DNA of 6,205 bases from NCBI GenBank assembly GCA_027310325.1, contig DAIDBB010000536.1, forward strand, positions 1-6,205, read 5' to 3'. This DNA comes from a bacterium (lineage in GTDB: Bacteria > Desulfobacterota > GWC2-55-46). The translations under genes and the position numbers were made by a program. A model generated the notes under the pieces. It saw nothing but the letters and a program-made list of their open reading frames with translations, was not told where the DNA came from and ran no database searches. Positions 1-4,696 of the stretch are shown piece after piece. Numbering within the stretch: position 1 is the first letter of the stretch; each line of letters starts with the position of its first letter.

Positions 1-623
1 GATACATCGTCATGGCAACGGCCCAGGGCACCGTAAAGAAGACCGACCTCATGTCCTTCGCCAATATCCGATCGGGGGGGCTAATCGCCGTAAGCCTCGA
101 CGAGGGCGACGGCCTCATATCGGCAAGGCTTACCGACGGCAAGATGGACCTTTTCCTCGGCACCCACCTTGGCCAGGCGACAAGGTTCAGCGAGGACGAG
201 GTCAGGGAGATGGGACGCCAGGCGCGCGGGGTGAGGGGGATAAAGCTCGCGAAGGGCGATAGCGTTGTATCGATGGAGACTGTCGAGGAAGGCGCTACCG
301 TCCTTACCGTTACGGAAAGGGGCTACGGGAAAAGGACGGATTTCTCGGAATACAGGGGTCATCACAGGGGAGGGAGCGGCCTTATAAACATAAAGATCAC
401 TGAAAAGAACGGGCCCGTTGCGGGGATCGCCAAGGTAAGGGATTCGGATGAGCTCATGATATCGACCAACGCCGGCAAGATCATAAGGATAGCCATGAAG
501 GACGTCCCTGACATAGGAAGGAACACGCAGGGAGTAAGGCTCATGGGCCTGGAGGCCGGCGAACAGATAACCGGAATAGCCCCCATAGCCGAAAAGGAAG
601 AAGAGGGCGAAGGGGAGGAGTGA
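1..623 (+). CDS. gyrA: DNA gyrase subunit A, C-terminal part (5' truncated by window edge)
   Basis: This is the last ~207 residues of GyrA, the DNA-cleaving subunit of DNA gyrase, which introduces negative supercoils using ATP hydrolysed by GyrB. The reading frame is open from base 3, and the first residues (YIVMATAQGTVKKT) match the strand that opens a blade of the C-terminal beta-propeller, the domain that wraps DNA. Repeated propeller signatures follow: EVREMGRQARGVRGIKL, LTVTERGYGKRT and DVPDIGRNTQGVRLMGL. These are the usual later-blade echoes of the GyrA box; the canonical box and the catalytic tyrosine domain lie left of the window. The protein ends in an acidic tail (EKEEEGEGEE), common in GyrA and known in E. 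coli to modulate wrapping. ParC is the main alternative, but the GYGKRT and GRNTQGV motifs and the acidic end favour GyrA. gpsA follows on the same strand after 71 bases. Confidence 0.95.
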   Translation, partial: YIVMATAQGTVKKTDLMSFANIRSGGLIAVSLDEGDGLISARLTDGKMDLFLGTHLGQATRFSEDEVREMGRQARGVRGIKLAKGDSVVSMETVEEGATVLTVTERGYGKRTDFSEYRGHHRGGSGLINIKITEKNGPVAGIAKVRDSDELMISTNAGKIIRIAMKDVPDIGRNTQGVRLMGLEAGEQITGIAPIAEKEEEGEGEE

Positions 624-653
624 GCCCCCATTTTCAACTGACCGTCGGTATGT

Positions 654-669
654 CCGGACTGTTGTCCGG
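654..669 (+). other. Small hairpin between gyrA and gpsA
   Basis: CCGGAC and GTCCGG form a perfect 6-bp GC-rich stem around a TGTT loop, 30 bases after the gyrA stop and about 16 bases before the gpsA Shine-Dalgarno. The following bases are TTAAATAAG, not a real U-run, so it is a poor intrinsic terminator. It could be a weak attenuator, an mRNA-stabilising 3' end, or chance. The structure is visible in the sequence; any function is inference. Confidence 0.3.
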
Positions 670-694
670 TTAAATAAGAATAAAGAGGAAATAA

Positions 695-1693
695 ATGGAG
701 CGGCTGACTGTTCTGGGGGCTGGCAGCTGGGGGACTACTCTGGCCGAACTTCTCGCCAACAAGGGTTTTGATGTAAACCTGTGGGTGAGAAAAGAAGAAT
801 TAAGAAAGGCGATCGCCGAAAGGCGTGAAAACTCCGTATATCTTCCAGGCATAAAACTTCCTGAAAACGTACTGGCAATCTCTTCCCTTGAACAGGCCCT
901 CAAGGGCTCCGAGATGGTGCTCTCCGCCATACCTTCCCATGGCCTTCGCGCCGTTTTGACAGACGCACGGCATTTTATCGGAAGTAACGCAGTTATAGTT
1001 AGCGCCACTAAGGGCATAGAGGAGGGGACGAACCTTACCCCCTGCAGCATAATAAAAGAGGTCCTCGGGGCAGGGAGTTATAGGGATACCGTAGTCCTGT
1101 CAGGACCTTCTTTCGCGAAGGAAGTGAGCTTGAGGCTTCCGGCGGCGGTCTGCGCCGCGTCTGCTTCCCATGATGCCGCGACGCTTGTGCAGAGCGTCTT
1201 TTCCACGGCTTATTTCCGCGTCTATACCAACTCTGACCTCATGGGAGTGGAGCTTGGCGGGGCATTGAAGAATATCATAGCCATAGCCTCGGGCATCTCC
1301 GACGGCCTGGCTCTCGGGCATAACGCAAGGGCGGCCCTAATCACGAGGGGCATAGCCGAGATTTCAAGGCTCGGGGCGGCCCTCGGGGCAAACCCCCATA
1401 CATTTACGGGCCTGTCGGGCCTCGGAGACCTTGTCCTTACGTGCACGGGGCCCTTAAGCAGGAATTACTCCGTCGGGAAGGCCATCGCCGGCGGCAAAAC
1501 CCTGGAGGAGATAACAGGGGCCATGAGGATGGTCGCCGAGGGCGTCAGGACGACGAAGGCGGCATGGTCTCTGGCCGGAGGCCTTGACGTCGAGATGCCA
1601 ATAACCGAAGAGGTCCATAATGTCCTCTATATGGGAAAGCCGCCGAAGAAGGCGGTGATGGAACTGATGATGAGGGAGTTAAAAAGCGAGTAA
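695..1693 (+). CDS. gpsA: Glycerol-3-phosphate dehydrogenase [NAD(P)+]
   Basis: GpsA is a cytosolic enzyme that reduces dihydroxyacetone phosphate to sn-glycerol 3-phosphate, the backbone precursor of phospholipids. The 332-residue length is normal for the family. The N-terminus carries the Rossmann dinucleotide-binding loop GAGSWGTTLA (residues 8-17). Further family motifs are NSVYLPGIKLP (46-56), SATKGIE with a conserved lysine near 106, SGPSFAKEV (136-144), the helix GVELGGALKNIIAIASGI containing the catalytic lysine near 192, NARAALITRG (210-219) and GLSGLGDLVLTCTG (239-252). No key residue appears lost. The ATG start is supported by an AAGAGGAA Shine-Dalgarno at 683-690 and by the Rossmann strand beginning at once. 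It may be co-transcribed with gyrA, since I see no convincing promoter or terminator in the 71-base gap. The aldolase further downstream may make its substrate. Confidence 0.97.
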   Translation: MERLTVLGAGSWGTTLAELLANKGFDVNLWVRKEELRKAIAERRENSVYLPGIKLPENVLAISSLEQALKGSEMVLSAIPSHGLRAVLTDARHFIGSNAVIVSATKGIEEGTNLTPCSIIKEVLGAGSYRDTVVLSGPSFAKEVSLRLPAAVCAASASHDAATLVQSVFSTAYFRVYTNSDLMGVELGGALKNIIAIASGISDGLALGHNARAALITRGIAEISRLGAALGANPHTFTGLSGLGDLVLTCTGPLSRNYSVGKAIAGGKTLEEITGAMRMVAEGVRTTKAAWSLAGGLDVEMPITEEVHNVLYMGKPPKKAVMELMMRELKSE

Positions 1694-1806
1694 CCGGATA
1701 ATATATTCATCTTACCTTGACCCAGCCGCCCGGTAAAAGCCAATATCAGCCCGGTTCGTCCTGGACTAATGCCATCATATGCGAGGACCATGCTCGAGAA
1801 AAGCTA

Positions 1807-1825
1807 GGGCATGTTGTAAATGCCC
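1807..1825. promoter_or_regulatory. Inverted repeat GGGCAT-N7-ATGCCC over the -35 region (possible operator)
   Basis: Two perfect 6-base arms (1807-1812 and 1820-1825) flank a 7-base spacer, giving a 19-base dyad. It covers the proposed -35 element of the glycosyltransferase promoter, a typical place for a repressor or activator site. It could instead fold as a weak hairpin at the end of the gpsA transcript, although what follows (GTTATTATTCT) is not a true U-run. The repeat is directly visible; an operator role is inference. Confidence 0.35.
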
Positions 1826-1844
1826 GTTATTATTCTGCTATAAT
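1814..1844 (+). promoter_or_regulatory. Extended -10 promoter for the glycosyltransferase gene
   Basis: A perfect TATAAT at 1839-1844 is preceded by TG one base upstream (1836-1837), making a consensus extended -10 (TGnTATAAT) of the housekeeping sigma factor. A -35 candidate TTGTAA lies at 1814-1819, with a long 19-base spacer that an extended -10 can tolerate. Counting from the -10, transcription should begin near 1851, only 0-4 bases before the GTG at 1853. Confidence 0.6.
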
Positions 1845-1852
1845 ACGGACTT

Positions 1853-2533
1853 GTGAAAATCTCCGTCGTGATCCCGTGCCTTAACGAGGGCAATAACCTT
1901 GAAAGGGCCATTTTTTCCATTGGTAGGCATGGCGTAGAGGTGATCGTCGCCGATGGAGGGAGCGCTGACGGGACCCTCGACGTAGCCTCAAGGCTCGGGG
2001 CCGTGGCAGTCGAGTCGCCGATGGGCAGGGGCGTTCAGATGGATAGCGGCGCGGCCAGGGCAACCGGGGACGTAATGTTATTCCTGCACGCCGATACGGT
2101 TTTGCCGCCAAAGTGGTTTGACGCGCTTTCAAGTGCGATGGAGGACAAAGGGACGGTAGCCGGGGCGTTCAGCCTTTCCATAGGCTCAAAGGGTTTTTTT
2201 TTCCGCCTTATGGAAGTGTTGGTAAGAATAAGGTCAAGGCGTCTGGGCCTCATATACGGCGACCAGGCGATATTCGTGAGAAAAAAGAGTTTTTTCGAGG
2301 CCGGCGGGTTTAAAAGACTCCCCTTGATGGAAGATGTCGATTGTGTTAAGAGGTTACGTAAGCTCGGCAAGGTGGTTCTGCTCGATGAGCGGGTGACCAC
2401 CTCGTCAAGAAGGTGGGACGCCGGAGGGACGCTTAAAAATAGCCTGAGGAACCTGGCGCTTCTGTCCCTTTACTTTCTCGGCGTCTCACCGGAGAGGCTA
2501 TACAGGTGGTATTACGGGGCGGGCGGCCGTTAG
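1853..2533 (+). CDS. Family 2 glycosyltransferase, TIGR04283-like
   Basis: This is a 226-residue cytosolic GT-A fold glycosyltransferase that should move a sugar from a nucleotide-sugar donor to an unidentified acceptor. It starts directly with the first Rossmann strand (KISVVIPCLNEGNNLERAI), followed by VIVADGGSADGT (30-41), GRGVQMDSGAARATGD (58-73) and the metal-binding segment LFLHADT (76-82). YGDQAIFVRK (135-144), PLMEDVD (157-163) and VTTSSRRW (181-188) complete the set. These motifs match my recollection of TIGR04283, a group some databases label arsenosugar biosynthesis glycosyltransferase; the neighbours here give no support for arsenic chemistry, so the substrate is open. The GTG start fits the family N-terminus but has no Shine-Dalgarno, and a promoter lies immediately upstream. 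A run of nine Ts encodes part of GFFFRL. No membrane segment or signal peptide is evident. The gene ends 68 bases before the aldolase. Confidence 0.88.
   Translation: MKISVVIPCLNEGNNLERAIFSIGRHGVEVIVADGGSADGTLDVASRLGAVAVESPMGRGVQMDSGAARATGDVMLFLHADTVLPPKWFDALSSAMEDKGTVAGAFSLSIGSKGFFFRLMEVLVRIRSRRLGLIYGDQAIFVRKKSFFEAGGFKRLPLMEDVDCVKRLRKLGKVVLLDERVTTSSRRWDAGGTLKNSLRNLALLSLYFLGVSPERLYRWYYGAGGR
2194..2202 (+). repeat. T9 homopolymer tract inside the glycosyltransferase gene
   Basis: Nine consecutive Ts lie within codons 114-117 (GFFF), in an otherwise GC-rich gene. Two more short runs follow nearby: A6 at 2281-2286 and T6 at 2290-2295. The frame is intact as read. Tracts of this length can slip during replication or transcription, and are also a common site of sequencing errors. 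Confidence 0.9.
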
Positions 2534-2585
2534 TAATCCGGGATTCTCCGGTAAGATCGATTCGTCTTTATACAAAAGCATTTAA

Positions 2586-2592
2586 AAGGAGG
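2586..2592 (+). promoter_or_regulatory. Strong Shine-Dalgarno that fixes the aldolase start
   Basis: AAGGAGG is a near-perfect anti-16S match placed 9 bases before the ATG at 2602. It decides against the upstream in-frame ATG at 2506, which would overlap the end of the glycosyltransferase gene and add 32 residues with no family resemblance. Confidence 0.85.
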
Positions 2593-2601
2593 ACGGTTTT
2601 C

Positions 2602-3948
2602 ATGCCATACAAATCCATCGGAGAGATGTATGACGGACTGAAGAGGGTTTTCAGGGAAAGGGACGGGAAGATCGAGGTCCTCGATGAGAACGTGCTCCGC
2701 GGCCAGACGATCGACAGGCTTGTATATAACGCCGTCTTTAACGGCAATACCGACGTCATGGCCGAGTCGAGAACGCTCATAAAAAACCTGGCGGCATCCC
2801 TTGGGATAAGGCCCGCCTCCATCCATAACCTTTACGAGTCCATGGGGAGACGGGAGTGCGGGGGTTTTACGGTGCCGGCGGTAAACATAAGGGGGCTTAC
2901 GTATGATACGGCAAGGGCGATATTCAGGTCCGCCGCGAAGAACAATTCCGGGGCCTTCATATTCGAGATAGCCAAAAGCGAGATCGGCTATACCGACCAG
3001 AGGCCTTCCGAGTACGCCGCCTGCTGCCTGGGGGCCGCCATAAATGAGGGCCACAGGGGCCCGGTATTCCTCCAGGGCGACCACTTCCAGATAAACGCCA
3101 AGAAATATGCGAAGGATAAGAACGCGGAGGTAGAGGACTTGAAGAAGCTCATAAAGGAGGCGCTCGAAGCGGACTTCCTCAATATCGATATCGACGCGTC
3201 CACCGTAGTAGACCTCGCGAAGCCGGCCGTTAAGGAGCAGCAGAGGCCGAACTTCGAGACGACCGCCGAGCTTACCGAATACATAAGGGCCAACGAGCCG
3301 GAAAACGTCACGGTCTCGGTCGGAGGGGAGATCGGCGAGGTCGGCGGGAAGAATTCCACGGAAGAGGAACTGAGGGCCTTCATGGAAGGGTACCTCGCAA
3401 CGCTCGGAAAGGGCAAGAAAGGGATAAGTAAGATAAGCATCCAGACCGGGACGTCGCACGGAGGCGTCGTTCTGCCCGACGGGACCATGGCGAAGGTAAA
3501 GGTCGATTTCGATACGATAGAAAAGCTCTCCAAAGTCTCCCGTGAGGCGTACGGGCTCGCGGGGATCGTCCAGCACGGCGCCTCTACCCTGCCGGACGAG
3601 GCTTTCGACCTCTTCCCGAAGCGGGGAGCGGCTGAGATACATCTCGCAACGGGCTTTCAGAACATGATCTACGACAGCCCCGCCTTCCCGGAGGACGTGA
3701 AAAAGGAGATATACAGGCACCTTGCCGAAAAACATTCGGACGAAAGGAAAGAAACCGACACCGATGAGCAGTTCATCTATAAGACGAGAAAAAAAGGTTT
3801 CGGGCCTTTCAAGGAGAGGATCTGGAACCTGGGCCCGGCGAGATACAAGAAGATAGGTGAAGAGATAGAGGAGAGGATGGACCTTTTCTTCAGGAAATTG
3901 AACGCGACAAATACCGCCGAGTACGTTAAAAAATGCTCGTGCCTGTAA
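2602..3948 (+). CDS. Class II (metal-dependent) aldolase, fructose-bisphosphate aldolase family, long form
   Basis: This 448-residue protein belongs to the class II fructose/tagatose-bisphosphate aldolase family, whose usual reaction is reversible cleavage of fructose 1,6-bisphosphate into DHAP and glyceraldehyde 3-phosphate in the cytosol. The TIM barrel begins near residue 87 (GGFTVPAVNIRGLTYDTARAIF). Matches to known active-site elements are GDH (D160, the presumed catalytic acid, and H161, metal), GEIGEVGG (243-249, glutamate ligand), GTSHGG (H286, metal and phosphate loop) and VQHGASTLPDE (H325, metal). All expected metal ligands are present. Oddities are an ~85-residue N-terminal extension, a C-terminal extension of roughly 70-80 residues ending KKCSCL, and IHLATGFQ (346-353) where classical enzymes have a DHAP-contacting Asn (NIDTDTQ or NIATDLQ types). 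Typical family members are about 280-360 residues. The fold and metal chemistry are secure; the exact sugar phosphate is not. It may be co-transcribed with the glycosyltransferase. Confidence 0.85.
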   Translation: MPYKSIGEMYDGLKRVFRERDGKIEVLDENVLRGQTIDRLVYNAVFNGNTDVMAESRTLIKNLAASLGIRPASIHNLYESMGRRECGGFTVPAVNIRGLTYDTARAIFRSAAKNNSGAFIFEIAKSEIGYTDQRPSEYAACCLGAAINEGHRGPVFLQGDHFQINAKKYAKDKNAEVEDLKKLIKEALEADFLNIDIDASTVVDLAKPAVKEQQRPNFETTAELTEYIRANEPENVTVSVGGEIGEVGGKNSTEEELRAFMEGYLATLGKGKKGISKISIQTGTSHGGVVLPDGTMAKVKVDFDTIEKLSKVSREAYGLAGIVQHGASTLPDEAFDLFPKRGAAEIHLATGFQNMIYDSPAFPEDVKKEIYRHLAEKHSDERKETDTDEQFIYKTRKKGFGPFKERIWNLGPARYKKIGEEIEERMDLFFRKLNATNTAEYVKKCSCL

Positions 3949-3957
3949 ATGAAATAA

Positions 3958-3988
3958 TGGTGAAATATATAACGTATTATGTTAAAAT
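3958..3988 (+). promoter_or_regulatory. Candidate efp promoter in the AT-rich gap
   Basis: The gap between the aldolase and efp is far more AT-rich than its surroundings. TGTTAAAAT at 3980-3988 fits an extended -10 (TGnTAAAAT). The best -35 candidate, TGGTGA at 3958-3963, is weak and sits 19 bases upstream. Transcription would start near 3995, leaving a leader of about 42 bases. AT-richness produces such matches by chance, so this is tentative. Confidence 0.35.
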
Positions 3989-4017
3989 AATTGGATGAAT
4001 TTTTATTTAAATATCTG

Positions 4018-4024
4018 AAAGGAG
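4018..4024 (+). promoter_or_regulatory. Shine-Dalgarno of efp with long spacing
   Basis: AAAGGAG is the only good anti-16S match upstream of efp. It lies 12 bases before the ATG at 4037, longer than the usual 5-9. No in-frame start lies closer, and the protein aligns with EF-P from its second or third residue, so the start is kept. Confidence 0.7.
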
Positions 4025-4036
4025 CAGTCCAGTATA

Positions 4037-4603
4037 ATGATCGCCGCAACGCAACTGAGGGTCGGCATGACCATCCTCTACAATAACGAGCCCTACAGGG
4101 TGGTAACGGTCCAGCACATAACGCCGGGCAACTGGCGCGGCATGGTGCAGACAAAGCTTAAGAACCTGAAGACGGGTTCCAGCATCGAGAACAGGTTCCG
4201 CTCGGAGGACAAGGTCGAAAAGGCCTCCCTCGAGCAGCACGAGATGGAGTACCTCTACGATAACGGCTCGGAGTACTTCTTCATGAACAGCGAGACATAC
4301 GAGCAGACCTCCCTTACGAAAGAAGTCCTCGGGGACAACGTCTATTACCTCGTGCCCAACATCAAATTCATGATAGAGTATTATAACGGTATGCCGGTCG
4401 GGGTCGAGCCGCCGAAGGTCGTTGAGCTCAAGGTCATGGATACCGCCCCGAACATGAGGGGCGCTACGGTAACGGCTTCCCAGAAGCCGGCAACCCTGGA
4501 GACCGGGCTCGTTGTGAACGTGCCGGCCTTCATAGAGAAGGGCGAGGTCATAAGGGTCGATACCGGGGAAGGAAAATACCTGGAGAGGGCCAAGGCTTCA
4601 TAA
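4037..4603 (+). CDS. efp: Translation elongation factor P, Asn-loop variant
   Basis: EF-P binds between the P and E sites of stalled ribosomes and promotes peptide bond formation at consecutive prolines. The 188-residue length is standard. Domain I (about 1-64) contains LRVGMTILYNNEPYRVV and KLKNLKTGSSIENRFRSEDKVE. Domain II includes MEYLYDNGSEYFFMNSETYEQ (71-91). Domain III has GMPVGVEPPKVVELKVMDT and ends with ATLETGLVVNVPAFIEKGEVIRVDTGEGKYLERA, the EF-P C-terminal signature. The striking point is the domain I tip: PGNWRG (30-35) aligns without gaps to PGKGQA of E. coli, so the lysine modified by EpmA/EpmB is Asn32 here, followed by Trp33 and Arg34. The full three-domain length and the C-terminal signature argue against the two-domain IF5A. 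No EF-P modification gene is visible nearby. The gene has its own Shine-Dalgarno and ends just before a terminator. Confidence 0.96.
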   Translation: MIAATQLRVGMTILYNNEPYRVVTVQHITPGNWRGMVQTKLKNLKTGSSIENRFRSEDKVEKASLEQHEMEYLYDNGSEYFFMNSETYEQTSLTKEVLGDNVYYLVPNIKFMIEYYNGMPVGVEPPKVVELKVMDTAPNMRGATVTASQKPATLETGLVVNVPAFIEKGEVIRVDTGEGKYLERAKAS

Positions 4604-4627
4604 ACCTCCGGCTTTCCGCCGAAAAAT

Positions 4628-4657
4628 AAAAGGACCCTTCCTTAAGGGTCCTTTTTT
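4628..4657 (+). terminator. Rho-independent terminator after efp
   Basis: AGGACCCTT (4631-4639) and AAGGGTCCT (4644-4652) form a perfect 9-bp stem with a CCTT loop. Flanking A and T bases can extend it to 12 bp, and the strand ends in six Ts (4652-4657). It begins 25 bases after the efp stop and separates efp from uvrC. The As upstream of the stem could let it work in the other direction as well, but no opposing gene is present. Confidence 0.93.
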
Positions 4658-4696
4658 CATTTCGCCCGGTAGATTTTTCACCTACAGAGAACCGAC

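Noticed and set aside
217..240. QARGVRG taken as a degenerate GyrA box suggesting loss of supercoiling
   Set aside because: This is a later propeller blade where degenerate boxes are normal; the canonical box would lie upstream of the window.
1728..1755. Two copies of GCCCGGT spaced 21 bases apart after gpsA
   Set aside because: A heptamer repeat in GC-rich DNA is easily chance; there is no third copy and no nearby element that it would serve.
2544..2574. Possible promoter (TTCTCC, TATACA) before the aldolase
   Set aside because: The -35 is poor and the spacer is 19 bases with no extended -10; co-transcription with the glycosyltransferase is as likely.
2506..2601. Upstream ATG that would lengthen the aldolase by 32 residues
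   Set aside because: It overlaps the glycosyltransferase C-terminus, lacks a good ribosome site, and the strong AAGGAGG fits the ATG at 2602.
2530..3735. A 401-codon open frame on the minus strand opposite the aldolase gene
   Set aside because: It lies antisense to a gene with clear aldolase motifs, its translation matches no family I know, it is skewed to Arg, Leu, Val and Gly, and it can be explained by low stop frequency opposite GC-rich codons.
4004..4013. Palindrome TATTTAAATA before efp
   Set aside because: It is made only of A and T in an AT-rich gap, so a 10-base palindrome is not significant without conservation.
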